DNA of 64,000 nucleotides from Thereva unica (GCA_949987705.1 OX465282.1:3088501-3152500); one strand, 5' to 3'. Positions 22,225 through 34,892 are shown, counted from the first letter of the stretch. Notes: generated by a model from the sequence alone, not told the origin. Numbers and translations are program-made.

Positions 22225-22640
22225 GAAATTCCATTCTTTCGATCCTCCATAGCTGGTAATTTAGGATGCAATACCCGGTAACCAGTCCAACTAGTAGTAT
22301 TATGACATACTTTTTACTATGTGCTAGTAATTCTCTAATTGCAAGGTGGCCCATGAAGAACGGATCTTGTCAGTCCAAAACTGGCTTTCAATTACAGATT
22401 CCCGGTTCCGGACGGATAAAACCAATGCTAGGGCGTTTTCGGGCCAAGGCGCCACCAGTCTTTTTGTTACCCACGAAGCCCTGATGGCCGGGAACTCATA
22501 GTGACTACATTCTTAGTATCCAGGTTATGAAAATCGCAGCAGCAGTGGATTTGGGCTTCGGGGTGCTCAGATTGCTGTATGGCTCCCAGATACGTTAAAG
22601 ATGTGCCTGTTGGGATACGACATTCTTAAGTCTCTAGATA
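22225..22640 (-). pseudogene. LINE RNase H fragment
   Basis: Collinear with 26140-26480: CATAGCTGGTAATTTAGGAT (the Y-x-L region), GCAATACCCGGTAACCAGTC (corresponding to the H-C-x-L segment), ...TCTCTAATTGCAAGG and GAAGCCCTGATGGCCGGGAA (the P-G-H-R-G-F region), all on the minus strand. Frames are broken and it is inactive. Confidence 0.7.
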
Positions 22641-23150
22641 TATATCCCAATAAAAAATAAACCTCTCATTGAAAGACAGTAGCTACAGTCCTAAAAACCA
22701 AACGTAGTGGTTTCGCTACAGATTCCGGCACTCACATGTTTCTTTGGCTTGGAGCCATACGAGTACTATATGAGTCCCACCCTATGGAATCTCAACGAAA
22801 ATTCAGGATAGTTTATCACAAGAAGGCTTTAAATTTGATATCTTCGGTGGCATGGAATCTTATAGCATCTGGAGTCTCTTCCATAATACTAAAAACGTAG
22901 CATATTTCGAATGGCCATTCAGCCTCAAGATGCAGCGTTCTAAGCCGTAGATTACTCTACTTTTCAAAACGGGGCGGCGTCAATATACGATTAACTCCAG
23001 CAGGGGAAAGCCAGCCCGTTATTTCAATCTGCTAACACTCGCTCACCAGCACATCAACGCTCTATGTGTTATGATCGTAGACCATCGAAAAAAAAACATG
23101 CTTAAGATGGCAAAGAAATAGGTACACGTATGACTAGATGATTAACTGAA
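22640..23150. other. Unassigned non-coding sequence
   Basis: Probably further LINE remains, but I can support no motif. Confidence 0.35.
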
Positions 23151-24330
23151 AGTACTTAAAATTCAACGCACAATTATTTATATGAATTCAAAAAAGATTA
23201 GTTCTCTAGCTCCTCTTGACAATTATTGCTGTTTTCAGATCAATCTAATCATTTTTTGACTGAAAGTAATTAGTTCTCTGGCCGATTGGATTGTTAACGT
23301 TATTTATTTAAACCCATGATCAATAATAGTTAGTTCTCTGTAACAAAAAAGGTAGTTCTTAATTGGTTTTTGTTAGTTCTTTATGTCTAATTGCTAGTTC
23401 CTGTCTGAACGTACTTAAGACTGAGCAACAAATTATTTATATGTGTTTAAAAACAGTTAGTTCTTCAATTTCTCGTAGTTCTTTGTTCCCAATTGCTATT
23501 TCTTGGCTGAGTGTACTTAGAGCTCAGGAATTAATTATTTATACGTGTTCAAAAACAGTTAGTTTTCTAATTTCTCATTAGTTCTCTTTAGTTCTTAATC
23601 GATTGTCCTAAGTTCTTTGTACCTAAAAGCTATTTCCTGGCTGAATGTACTTGGAACTCAACCATAAATTATTTATATGTGCTCAAAAACATCTAGTTCT
23701 CTAATTTTTCAATAGTTCTCTATAGTTCCTGATCGATTGTCCTAAGTTCTTTGTGCCCAAAAGCTATTTCCTGGCTGAATGTACTTGGAACTCAACCATA
23801 AATTATTTATATGTGCTCAAAAACATCTAGTTCTCTAATTTCTCAATAGTTCTCTATAGTTCCTGATCGATTGTCCTAAGTTCTTTGTGTAAAAATACTA
23901 TTTCTTGGCTGAATGTACTTGGAACTTAACCAGAAATTATTTATATGTGTTCAAAAACACTTATTTTTCTAATTTCTCGTTAGTTATCTTTAGTTCTTGA
24001 TCGATTATTGTTAGTTCTTTATCCTCAATTGCTATTTCTTGGTTTAACGTACTTAGAACTTAGCCACAAATTATTTATATGTTTTCAAAAGCAGTTAGTT
24101 CTCTAAGTTCTCGTTAGTTCTCTGTAAAAACTTCTTAGTTCTGTATTGAATTTTGCTAGTTCTTTATCATCAAATGATATTTCTTGGTTGAGTTTACTTA
24201 GAACTAAGTAAAATATTATTTTTATGTCCTCGAAAGCAGCTAGTTCTCTGATCTATCTGATCAATTATTGCTAGTTCTCCGATCTATCTAAGCAGGAGTA
24301 GTTAGTTAATACTCTTTTACAAATTTAGTT
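23150..24330 (+). repeat. 134-bp minisatellite built on TAGTTCT motifs, ~8-9 units
   Basis: The marker TATTTC(C/T)TGG recurs at 23497, 23631, 23765, 23899 and 24033 (spacing exactly 134 bp each time) and at 24178 (145 bp). A related TAGTTCCTG lies at 23396. Each unit also carries ...GTACTTGGAACTCAACC, AAATTATTTATATGTG(C/T)TC and AAAAACA(T/G)(C/T)TAGTTCTCTAAT. Outer units are more diverged than central ones, as in an array growing from its middle. Confidence 0.9.
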
Positions 24331-24584
24331 AGTTCTCTGAAGCATTACTTAATGAACCAGAAGATCAAATTCATAGAACAAACTGTAAAGAACTAGCAAG
24401 ACCTTGAGACGAATGGAGGAAGAGTCTCCAAGAGCCCTGGGTCCTATAACGACAGTAGTGCTATTTAGGAAGAAGATATGCATTACACATTAGTCAGTCA
24501 AAAAAATGAAGAAACCCCTGTAGGAAAGTCTTAAGAGACTAAGATAGAGTCTTCTGCACAAACATAGTTCGCAAAAAACATTTC

Positions 24585-25360
24585 GTGTTTCGATTTCTTT
24601 TAAAATTTTTTTACGTCTATTCCAAAACAAACTTAAAGCTACCGAAAAGTTTACAATATATTTCTAAAACTTGGGTGGACAAGTGCCGGCGAAAATCGAG
24701 CGCACACACTGTTTCTTTTAATTTTGTAATAACTTGTGGCGATCTTTTGATAACGCTACCGATACTTTTTACTATGCAAATTTTCCAAGGACTTTTGGAG
24801 GGTCACATGGATCTGGAAATCAACTCGACTTTCACCGTCACATCACTCCTACTCTAGTAGTGAATTTAGGGGCTGGGACATATTTACCGTCTCCACGTGA
24901 TTTTCTGTTAGACCCTTGTAAACTGGACCTTTCGCCCGTACCGTGTGGTCACTTCCTTTTCGACCGGAGATCCAAACTTTTTCCCTGCTACCCGAGGCAT
25001 GGTTTCTATGGGCTTGGTGAGTGTGTTTTCGGTTGTCAAATACGCGGGTTTGAGCCTGTCCAGTGAAATCCTGACTCACTTACCTTAACTTGAAAGTACT
25101 TGACTCTTCAGTGAGTTACTTTATATGGATCGTCGAATGGACGTTGAAGGGGTGGCCTCACCGCGTCATTCCTGACAAACACATGAGTGCATCGACTTAG
25201 GCCTTCCTGGACGAACACATTCTCCTTTCCATGGTGAGCTGTGATAGTTGGCTTCACACTCTGCATTACTTGCCGAAAATCCTTTTCGAACTCCGAGTCG
25301 AGGCTCCGTTGACGGCTCCGTAAAGAATTATCCTGGTAGACGGAGTGTGGTATGTCTTGT
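24585..25360 (-). pseudogene. Ty3/gypsy Pol C-terminus plus probable adjoining LTR sequence
   Basis: On the minus strand about 25200-25125 reads SRCTHVFVRNDAVRPPLQRP, then FDDPYKV, the integrase C-terminal module (V-F-V-R-x-D-x-x-R-x-P-L-Q-x-P-Y-x-G-P-x-x-V) of gypsy-class elements. A TRYGRKVQFTRV-like stretch near 24940-24905 fits the usual T-R-S-G-R-x-V-x-F Pol terminus. Frameshifts lie between these. The following DNA (about 24850 down to 24585) begins TGATGTGACGG... on the minus strand and could be the 3' LTR, but I did not find a second LTR copy in the window. Confidence 0.75.
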
Positions 25361-25364
25361 GTTG

Positions 25365-25765
25365 CGGGAGAAATGTTGCCGTGGAGACATGAGGTTAATT
25401 ATTTCAATGGAGCAGTCATTTTGGTAAAAGCGATAAAATTTTGCAAGAGCTGCTACTTTCTTACGGTGGCTTAATCAATCTACTCCAGAATCGGCTTCTT
25501 TGCTTGCGTTCTTACACTCTCGATTGAACCATCCATGCTGCTTTGGCTTTGGAGGAATGAGGAATTAATAAACGCACTCCAGCCAATATAATTTTAGTAA
25601 TAACGAGGTCGTACAATTGAGTTCGCGGTTCTGGAAACACACATCCCAGTCAGCAGCTTGGAAAAAACGAGTCAGCCCCCACCAGTTGGCTGTCCCATAA
25701 TGCCAAACACTTCTCCTAGGAGCTGGCGTTGTTGGGGTTGGAAATGGATATGGGAGGGGAGCGCT
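25365..25765 (-). pseudogene. LINE endonuclease-RT linker fragment
   Basis: The minus strand encodes PPKPKQHGWFNRECKNASKE near 25555-25490 and TRFFQAADWDVCFQNREL near 25670-25620. These resemble the W-(W/F)-x-x-E-C linker between the endonuclease and RT domains of R1/I-type LINEs. There is a stop within the segment. Similar CCGAAACACAAATCCCAGTC-like scraps occur at about 29.44 kb and 42.07 kb. Confidence 0.5.
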
Positions 25766-25943
25766 GACTAGACAGTGAGAGGTAAGAAAATGATCAAGGA
25801 GGTGGGCCCTTGGCCTGCAGCGTCAGGAACACGTGAACGATGTTTCACCATTTGGCGCAGGTTATTTTTTTTCCTGTGTGAGGTATTAAGTCCAAAGGTA
25901 CTGCGGCCATTAAGTTGGCCTATTGTACTACAACCCCTACACC

Positions 25944-26495
25944 TCATATTTGTAGGCCAGACCGCCTGAACAAGTTCAGCAGTCTGCCTAGTGGTTTGTC
26001 GCTTAGACTTGAGTGTTCGAGCAGGGACTTCTCGAACAAAGAGACCCTGCTCCTCGCTATTGCAGGGCACTCACAGAGAACATGGAGGGCAGACTCATCC
26101 TCTTCTAGGCAAAGCCTACATGTAGGGTCCTCCGCCCTTCCTATCTTCCATAAGTGGTAATTTAGGGCACAGTGTCCGGTAATTAGGCCAACAAGTGTCC
26201 TAACATCACTCCTACTGCGCCGTAATAATTCCTTGGCCGTCTTAGGGGACGGCACTGGAAAGAACCGCTTAGAGTTGGCCAGTCCAGGCGCGGACCTCCA
26301 GCGTTCAATATGTTTCATCAAAGTCCGATCGGCCAGAGCCCTTTGCAGCAAGCCGGACGGTGCCCCAATAGCCGGCTCTGGACCAATGAATTCTAAATCA
26401 GAGCCCTGTTTAGCCAGGGCATCCGCACTTTCATTGCCTTCGAAGCCCCGGTGACCCGGGACCCAGACAAGTGTAATTTGATTGAGAACGCCCAA
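25944..26495 (-). pseudogene. RNase H and C-terminal zinc-knuckle domain of the LINE
   Basis: 184 codons open. It contains WVPGHRGFEGNESADALAKQ, the RNase H C-terminal active-site region (G-H-x-G-x-x-G-N-E-x-A-D, with its His and the last catalytic Asp), then GHCALNYHLWKIG and CRLCLEEDESALHVLCECP, a C-x2-C...H-x4-C cluster characteristic of I/R1-superfamily LINEs. The N-terminal half of RNase H (first catalytic Asp) lies upstream of 26495, in a region with disrupted frame. Confidence 0.9.
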
Positions 26496-26551
26496 CTCAT
26501 GAAGAGCACGTTGGCAGTCCCAAACTAATTTCGACTTGGTCCTACGGGACC

Positions 26552-27526
26552 TTATCGCTCTAATTGCCGCTTGGCTGTCAGAGAAGCGCCCAAGTAACCA
26601 TTCGCTTTCAGCCGCAGCGCCGCGTTTATGGCGGACTTCTCTACCTCAAGGTGGAGGGGTACCAAATTGAGGAGAGTCTCCAGCGCTGCCGTTGGGGAAG
26701 TGCGGATGGCCCCAGTGATGGAGAGGCAAGCCATTCTTTGAATTTTGCTTAAAATGGTTATGGAACCCTTAAGCTTCGTTCTGTGCCACCAAACTAAAGC
26801 TCCATAAGTTACCATGGGTCTTATGATGGTGGTGTATATCCAATACATGGTTTTCGGTTGCAAACCCCAGGTGGAACCACAAGCTCTGCGGCAAGCCCAC
26901 AGGGATCTGCGCGTTCTACACATCACAATGTCCATATGCTGTTTCCAATTGAGCTTGGCATCTAGCGTCACTCCTAAATATTTGGCTTGTTGTGAAAAGC
27001 CTATAGTTCTGCCCGCGAATGTAGGTTCCCAAATTCCCGGTAGTGATCGTTTCCTGGTGAAAGGAACTAGAATCGTTTTGTCGGGATTGACTTTTAGACC
27101 TACGCTCTCGCACCAGCTAGAGACCAGATCAAGTGCCTGCTGCAGGCGCCTTGACATGGCGCCTTCAGATTCACCTGTAATTACTATGACGACATCGTCA
27201 GCGTAACCTTGGGCGAAAATGTTTCGACCGTTGAGCAGCTCGAGGAGTTCATCTACAACAAGGCATCAGAGAAGTGAAGATAAAACTCCTCCCTGCGGGC
27301 AGCCTCTTGCTATAGTGCCCTCCAGAGACCCCGCAACATGAGAAACAATTAGTTTGCGAGTTCTCAGCATAGAGTCAATCCAGTTGCAGAAAGTGCTACT
27401 TAGACTGTGTCTACTTAGAGCCCTAGCTATAGTATCAAAGGATGTGTTGTCAAAGGCTCCCTCGATATCGAGGAAGGCCGTCAGCGCAACTCCTTTGTTT
27501 AGAGCTGCATGTTCAAGCCTGAGCAC
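26552..27526 (-). pseudogene. Reverse transcriptase palm and thumb of the LINE
   Basis: Motif A AFLDIEGAFDN (catalytic Asp), motif B GCPQGGVLSS and motif C YADD (about 27201-27190) are all intact. The thumb has AKYLGVTLDAKLNW and the conserved IYTTIIRPMVTYGALVWWH stretch. One in-frame TGA interrupts between motifs B and C (about 27268). All catalytic residues are visible, so recent activity is plausible for the family even though this copy is not translatable as is. Confidence 0.9.
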
Positions 27527-28654
27527 CAGATTGTGCAGTGTTGTCTCAGTAGACTTGCCCGCCTGGTACGCATGCTGATTGGAGCTTAGTGGTTGGCTTT
27601 GAAGATAAGTTTCCCTTACACAATTTTCTTCATTGTCTTCAAGGCAAAAGACGAGAGACTTATCGGCCTGAAAGATTTAGTCAAGGTGTAATCCGAACGC
27701 CCTGGTTTAGGTATAAATGTTATGTTGACGTTCCTCCAGACGGATGGGATGTAGCCATGTGCGAAGGAAGCCCTAAATAATTTGCATAATAAGGGAGTGA
27801 CTAGGTCGCAGCTGTAGCAGAATGGGATAGATTCCGTCTGCTCCAGGGGACTTGTATGGGTTGAACGATCTAATCGCCTCCCTAATAGCTTCATGGTTGA
27901 ACAAGGTATTTGCTTCTGTCCAGGCGGCTTTGGACACTTTAGAAAGTTGGCCTGTTCGCTGCCCAGCAGAAGTTGTGTTCTCTTTTGAGTAAATGGTTGT
28001 GCCTGGAGCAATATTATCAAGGTTTCTTCCCTAGACTGTGTGAAAGAGCCATCGGTTCTCCTGATGGATCCAAGATCTACCGACAAGCCCTTTGATAAAA
28101 CTTTATAGATTTTTGCTGAGTCTCGAATGTCTTCGACACTCTTGCAGAAATTCCTCCAGCTATTTATTTTTGCTCGTCTGATCGCCCTGTTATAGCTGGT
28201 TAGCGAGCTTTTATAACTCTCCCAGTTGCCGCTCTTCTTAGCTGCGTTGAACAGTTTCCTCGTAGCGGATCTTAACTTGGAGAGCTCGTTATTCCACCAT
28301 CCTTTTACGCGTCCTCATCAGAACAGGGCAGTTATTGTTGTAAGCAGCAGTAACCGCCTCCGTAAAGAAGTCCGCGGATAGTTCTACATCCATCGTAGAT
28401 TTGATTGAGTGCATGGAACCCTTCAATATGCTACTGAGTTCGGCCCGAAAGTCTGTCCAGTTCGTATATCTAGGATTCCTGTATGTACTCACATTTTCCA
28501 AAGACTCACCCACCATAAAGTAAATGTGTCTATGGTCTGAGCACGATGGCTCATCTGATACCCGCCAGTCACTCACGCAGGTTATTAGTCTCAGCAAAGA
28601 GCTTGGCATCCCTGACAAGACAAGATCTGACATGTGCTCGTATAATATTGTCAA

Positions 28655-30385
28655 AGGCGTAAGAGTAATGCAGAAGCACGGGCAAAGATTGTGTTTGATT
28701 TAGATTCGACGCCATCCAATTCTACGAGTACCTTGATTGAACAGCCAGAGCGAAAACTTTCAATCTAGTTTTTTAGAATAAACTCGTTATAGCAATAGCT
28801 GAGTGTCATACTTCGTTAAAAGACTTGGACATATCTAGAACGAACAGACCAAACTTGTCAAACGTATGAATACTTTGGTTGAGGTGATCTCTCAAGTACA
28901 CAAGAAGGTACATAATTTTGGTCTAAAATCGTAATTCTTGTCTTCTTATCTACACAATTTGGTTGACTTGAAAATATTCCTGTTGGTAGGCTACGAGTTA
29001 CGACTACCATCCCAGAGGTCGTTCCGCAAAGATAGCGTTCTGGCGCGATAATATCGAATAGAAACCTGCGGAATAAAACTACTTGATGGTGTTGTTTCAC
29101 TTTTCTGCCTACTATCTTTCTGACTAAAGAATTGGATTCAATGATAGAACCTTACAAAACATGAACTAGTTTCCAAGAATAAGGATAAACTGCAGAGAAG
29201 CATAACACGGCGAATAGTTTGAAAAAAGTTTTAGCTAAAAATGAGAAATATCTACTAATTAGGACCATTAACGGTTTACTGTCATGGACGTCAGGAATTC
29301 TACACTTCACATTGTAGGAAGCTTCGTTAGTTCATATATTTCCAAATAAACCATCTATTCAGCCTGCTTCATATTGTGAATTGTATAGACAAACGTATAA
29401 TGCATAACTCTGCGCACATCGAGAGTGTGCGTTCGTATTACGGAAACACAAATCCCAGTCGCTGGCTTCGATATACCGAATAATTTATCTGAAGTGCCTA
29501 ATTGAGTCTAGTGTTTCGATCAAGGACGACGACATTTTTCAAAAACACTAATGATCCATTTCTTATTCTCTTTGTAATTTCTGAATTTGATACTCCATTG
29601 AAATTTAATGGAATATCCTTAATACCTTTGATAGAAAATTAATTTTCAATGTTTTAATCGTATAGATTGGTTGAAGCTTTATGGAAATATAGCCATGATG
29701 CCGTACTCATTATGTATTAATGAAAATCCCTTTCTACTCTACAATATTTAAATTTTTCTCGAGTATACACTTTAAAAGTCACCCTATATAGCATCCTCCA
29801 ACCGAATTTCATATATATACATTTTTTGCAAGAACAAACAATGAACTGCAAAAGGTTGAAGGGGAGGAGAAGGTCACCACCACTCCTCCTCCATTCATTC
29901 AATCTCGCTGGTTAAAATCTCCGCCTAATGTTATTTTCGTCTCCATAGTTCTAAAGCAAGGACCGTGAATCAAAAGCTCCTTTTGTCATTCTCCCTTTTT
30001 TAATGGAATCCTTTGTCTTTTCTTATTTTTATCTGAAGCCATCCAGTATCCCCACCTAAGAGAATCGATTAGTTTTTCTTTTCTCTCAATTTTTGAGTGG
30101 AATTGTGTCGTTTAATGGAAAACTTTGGAAAATTGCAGTAGAAACTTTCGTTCACATTATGATATTGAGTTGCCTTTTCACCAATTTCAAGTGTAAATCG
30201 ATAAATTTCACGGGTTGTTTACTCCATTGAAAATGTTATTATCCTGTAATGTTCGATTGTGATATTGTGTATAAATATTTTGAGAGTTTGAATTTTGTAT
30301 TGAAGGAATATTTTTGGGGCTGATGGCAGTATGATTGTACAAGCAAAAATACCAGAATACAAACAGTAGACCGGAACTAATTACG
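28655..30385. other. Non-coding, AT-rich; no gene seen
   Basis: Only chance-length frames. About 29440-29470 resembles LINE linker scraps elsewhere. The rest, rich in A/T, is unassigned. Confidence 0.45.
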
Positions 30386-30389
30386 GCGT

Positions 30390-30770
30390 CGCTTTTTTAT
30401 TATTTATGCAATGCCTAGCTTCGTTACTAGTAACAAACTCAATTGGGAAAGCAAGAGTAAAATGGTGACCCTTGAAGCCTATGTTCACGCACAAAAGCGA
30501 GCCCTCCTCGAAGATATTGTAGATACAGAACTTCGGGCAAAATTGATTACCCAACAAAGACCCGGATCCCATTTTAAGGACCTTGATCTACACCGGTTTT
30601 CCTGGAATGAAAGGACACTTTTGTCAACCTGTCAGGCTAATAGTGATCCCTAATAGCAGAATAAATGGTAAGGTGAATTGGAAAGGGTATCCTGGGAAGA
30701 AAAATGTCGAACAACAATTGGAAACAGCCAAACATAAACTTACCAATAAAATTGAGAGGTCTTTTTAGGG
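30390..30770 (+). other. Open segments of unknown nature
   Basis: 30411-30653 and 30583-30768 are open in two plus frames. The first reads VTLEAYVHAQKRALLEDIVD and continues with charged residues, more protein-like than its surroundings, but I recognise no family. It abuts a decayed LINE RT to the right and may be part of that element's degraded upstream region. Confidence 0.25.
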
Positions 30771-31640
30771 AAAGAAATTGGCTCCATATAGGTTCATAGA
30801 TGTAGAGGGTGCCCTTGATAACACCTCTTACGAATTCATGGAACAGGGGGTGGCCATAACAGAAAGAGAATAAATCCGTTTGTGATCAAATCTGTGCTGA
30901 GAAGCAGAGTAGTTACAGCTGAACTCAGAGAATTTTAAATCGCAATGACAACCTCGAAAGGATGTCCCAAAGGAAAGGTGCTATCACCTCTTTTACTGTA
31001 GTAGCTGTTCTGACTGATCTTTACACTTTAATTTGACCTCGTTTGGTCTGACCTCGGGGGTCAAAGTAAATGACAAAGGTCAGTTCCCAGGCGCAACCGA
31101 CGCAGTAACTACTTACTGTCAGTAGTGGTTGATGAGCTCCTCGAAAGACTTGTTTGTTTTCGCTTTAATGCATGGGATTGGATACGCTAATGCTCTCGCT
31201 GTCATAATAAGAGGTAAGGGTGACATGACTGTATCTGGTCTTTTAAAAAGACTCTATGCTTGGTACCACAACCTTCAAGCTCCCACATTTACTAAAGTAA
31301 CGATTGAATTTTTATAAGAGGTCAACCACCAAAGGATAACTCTAGATTAAGACTCAAAATAAGTACTGGGAGTGTTGTCAAAATAGCCTCCATAGTATTA
31401 TTTGTTGTCAAACGCTAATGGGAAAAACTTGACCTACTGGGGATACACTACAATCCGCACAGCTATCATTACCTACACAGCCCTGGCATGTGGCCAAAGA
31501 TGGAATAAAAGAATTTCCTATGATAGTCTTAAAAAAGTAATTCAAATGGTCCTGCAGGGAATTTCAGAAGCACCCTGTTGAAGCGCTAGTTAATTTCAAA
31601 CCCTTTTTAGGACCCTAGTGAACACCATCTAGAACGTAGA
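30770..31640 (+). pseudogene. Decayed LINE reverse transcriptase with a mutated YADD box
   Basis: Plus strand: FIDVEGALDNTSYEF (motif A, about 30800-30845), GCPKGKVLSPLLL (motif B, in broken frames, about 30960-31000), then GYANALAVIIRGK near 31175-31215. There the catalytic YADD is changed to YANA, followed by a trailing thumb-like TIRTAIITYTALACGQRWN. It is homologous to 27.5-26.6 kb on the other strand but much more diverged. Clearly inactive. Confidence 0.8.
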
Positions 31641-32420
31641 GCACTCAAATCTACAGATTCGATCCCCCACCTCGAAAGCTTATACGAGACACAGTGAAGT
31701 TCTACCATAATTCCCAAGCTCAGATGTTCACAGGTCATCCGGCCCGAAAGCACATCCGAGGCACATGGAAGTTCAACCCAATTGATCAGAACGAAAGATC
31801 ACTCAAGACGCAGGCGGCGCTTACCTACACCCAAGACCACATCCTTACCTAAGTCAACAACCGATGATGCCACTGCGCTCGGACTGTCTTAGCTATACTA
31901 CTATCGCCATCTCCTAGAAAACCCTCCAGGCCTTCCCTAACTATACTATTCTTTTCTATCCTGCAAACGGTGCTTCCATATATGATCTGAACAATATGAC
32001 GAGCTTGAACCGATCGATATACATATAGATAGATCTGGGAGTTTGCTAGACCTCCGTTCTTCGGAACTATTGATATTCAGTACAAATTAGTTATCATTTT
32101 TACAACTTGTCCCGTAATATACCAGAGCAGAAGATCATGGACAGAGCATTCACCCGATAGATCCTCTTCACTTACTTTGATGTGAAGATCCTATTATATG
32201 TGTAACACAGTATTTTACTTCACCTGATCTCGCTCTAAGATCATACAGTTCAAGGTAATAGCCGACTGATAGAAGTATAGTTTTGACGGGGTTTATACCT
32301 GGTTCCTTAACGATGCACCTTACTTTTGCAATCAGAGATGATCTGATCAACATTGCCCCGAATCTTTACGAGGTCAGTTGCTCTTGAAGTTCGTCAAAAA
32401 CAACCACCCGAGAGGAGAAG
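31640..32420. other. Unassigned sequence
   Basis: No domain that I can support; probably LINE decay products on mixed strands. Confidence 0.3.
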
Positions 32421-32770
32421 ACCTCCTCTTTTTAGGCAGGTTTGAACGGGTTTGACCGTGACGGGATTAGAGGTCAAGTTTGATAGTCAGTTTTTGTCTT
32501 TAGTCCAGCATGGCTCCAATCTCGTAGCATCTCATCGTTTTTGGTATTCCCCGGCAAACCATTACTAGATGCGCGATACCTTGCCAGTCCTCGACTAATG
32601 TCAGACTGTATTGTTTCAAACTCTAAAATACCAAAGTCTGCTCTGCTTTAGAAAGTTGTCAGCCGCCTTGTTCCCATTCATACCTTTGTTATCATTAGAC
32701 AAATGAGGCATTAATCTCTGTCTGTTTCAAAACTTCATCCATTGTGGCCTTAGTTCACAAGACCACCGAA
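32420..32770 (-). pseudogene. LINE RNase H remnant
   Basis: Minus strand at about 32700-32652 reads NDNKGMNGNKAADNF, equivalent to the G-x-x-G-N-E-x-A-D RNase H motif with the Glu replaced by Lys. The surrounding sequence is too decayed to follow. Confidence 0.55.
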
Positions 32771-33620
32771 GTTTTTGTTACGATCTGGTGACCTAGGTCC
32801 TAGGTGAGATCTTATACTCTCCTACACCTAAGAGATGCAAACTCCTCCTGTAATTTATTTTGCAATTAAGCCGTTGAGCCATTGTAGTAATGAGGTTGCT
32901 ACTATCATATCGCTTGTTCCACCGAAAAAAACACCCTTCTACCTGTAGGTAATCCACAACACCAGGTTAACCTGTAGCGGTCGCTACGCATTAATTTTGT
33001 TGTTATCTTATTGCGAGTTTAATTTTCTAATTTAAATACGTGTACTTACAATTTTGGAGTACAGTGTGCGTTACGTCATTTTCACTACTACTTTGGAAAT
33101 ACACTCTAGGGAAATCACAATCACGTACGCTTACACTGTACAAGTATTAAATGTATTCAAACATAGATACACTGATTCATTGACATGAAAAATAAAAAAT
33201 AGAAATGTATTAGTTTTACGTTAATAGTCTAACTGAATAGTCTTATTATATTGTGTTCATTGTCAGTATACATTAATTGTCGTAGTATAAGTTTTCATTG
33301 ATGAAATAAAAAAACTTTCGGTTATATAATTTAACCGCCGTTTTAAAATAAAGTCGTTAAATTTAAAACTTAAATAAATGTTTAAAAAAAATAAGAGAAT
33401 CCGGGAAAATCGTAATAAAAGAATAAAATAAATAAAAACATAATTTATTTATCCTAACTGCAAATTTTTATGAAGTTGAGAGGAATTTCGTTATACTCTA
33501 AAAGCGCATTCAGGAGTCGCTCCTCCCACTTCAAACCCATTGTTGACTCATTCGTTTTGCGTATAACTCCCATATCATGCAGAATAAAAACTAGTTGGGA
33601 TGTGGGTTTGACCCCTTCGG
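32770..33620. other. AT-rich non-coding
   Basis: No coding or repeat structure that I can support. Confidence 0.4.
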
Positions 33621-34279
33621 TCCACACGATTAACTTCCCAGTATGATGGACGAAGATGGAATAAACTAACTTCTTACAAAATAGTTATACGTTTAGCACT
33701 GGTGGAAAATTGGCTAGTTTCAGAACTGATGACAAAGCAATCCCGAGAGAAGCTAGTTCAAATAACTATAATAGAAGTAAATCCACAAGATTTTTCTAGG
33801 GAATTTGTTTTTCCTGAACGTTAGCAAACAAACATTTCCTCCGTATTTCGTTCGCTGCACTAAAACGGGTGTTCAAATTCGTATTGAGCGTGCTGAAGCG
33901 CCGTTGACAAACTGAGAAGCGAATGACTTCATTTGGAAATTCCAAAGCTTTCCGGAGATATTAGCAAAACTGTAACTGTTAATTACTTGTCAGACTTGAC
34001 CAAAAAGAACAAATTTTGCGGTAACTACTGGAAATCCCGGGATAAACCGCAATTTCCTGAAACTGTATCACGCGTAGAAAACATTTCCCTGTCAAAAAGT
34101 GATAATCCAAGGTTTGAAAAAATCGCGCTGTTTGTAGAGGGTAACGAAATTTTTAGACGGTTTTGAAAGGTTGTCGGATTTTGACAAATGATGTTTTGTT
34201 CGAAGGCTATCGCTGTGCAGAACCCAAAAAAGATCACTTCGTTTAGAACGGGTCTCATTCCATCCAATTTAAGGAGTTT

Positions 34280-34876
34280 CTGACAATTAGCCGAAGTTTT
34301 TCTATTTAAACAAAAAAGGCCCGACCGAATATTATGAAATTTTTTTCAGAGCATTTCTTCGTTAATATTCTTTTTTCGACACCTCAATCAAGTCTATATA
34401 GTTTTTAGTTCGCGTGGTATTGTGCAGGTACAAAAATCATAAACGTCGGTTAAACAAAAAAAAACGGTTCGACCGAATTTTATGAAAATCTTTTCAGATC
34501 ATATTTTGGTTAATACTCTTCGAACGGCACGTCAACTAAGTCGATATCTTCTTTTATAGTTCGCGCGATATCGTGCAGGTACAAAAATCACTTAAGTCAT
34601 TTAAACCAAAAAACCGCTCGACCGAATATTATAAAAATCTTTTACGATTATATTGTCGCTAATACGCTTCGAACGGCACCTCAAGTAAGTCAATATCTTT
34701 CGTGGTTAGGGCGATATCGTGCAGGTACAAAAATCACTTACGTCGCTTAAACAAAAAAACGGCTGGACCGAATTTCATGAAAATCTTTTCAGATCATATT
34801 TCGGTTAATACGCTTCGAACGACACCTCAACGAAGTCGATATCAGTTTTGGTTCGCGCGATATCGTGCAGGAAAAA
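34280..34876 (+). repeat. ~146-bp tandem repeat, four units
   Basis: The TGCAGG(TACAAAAATCA) marker recurs at 34424, 34575, 34721 and 34867 (spacings 151, 146, 146). Each unit has A-runs, then a (C/G)ACCGAAT(A/T)TTAT segment, then ...CGAACGGCACCTCAA..., then GATATCGTGCAGG. Confidence 0.9.
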
Positions 34877-34890
34877 ATGACCACATCCGT

Positions 34891-34892
<2 letters not shown>

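Larger units (their letters stand above)
25840..28654 (-). mobile_element. RNase H-encoding non-LTR retrotransposon (I/LOA/R1-like), 5'-truncated, fairly young
   Basis: Minus strand, 5' to 3': endonuclease-RT linker (28654-28289), RT fingers (28086-27616: SVWRNVNITFIPKPG...FRPISLSSF), RT palm (27526-27266: AFLDIEGAFDNTSFDTI and GCPQGGVLSSLL), QGYADDVVIVIT (about 27212-27178), thumb (to 26552), and RNase H plus CCHC (26495-25944). The RT frame is continuous from palm to thumb except for one TGA between GGVLSSLL and CLVVDEL, most simply a Trp codon changed to stop. The remaining breaks are few. The endonuclease domain is largely missing upstream. It is the best-preserved of the many related scraps in this window and served as my reference for them. 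Confidence 0.9.

Noticed and set aside
26233..27206. Plus-strand ORFs opposite the 25.8-28.65 kb LINE
   Set aside because: Antisense to clear RNase H and RT coding sequence.
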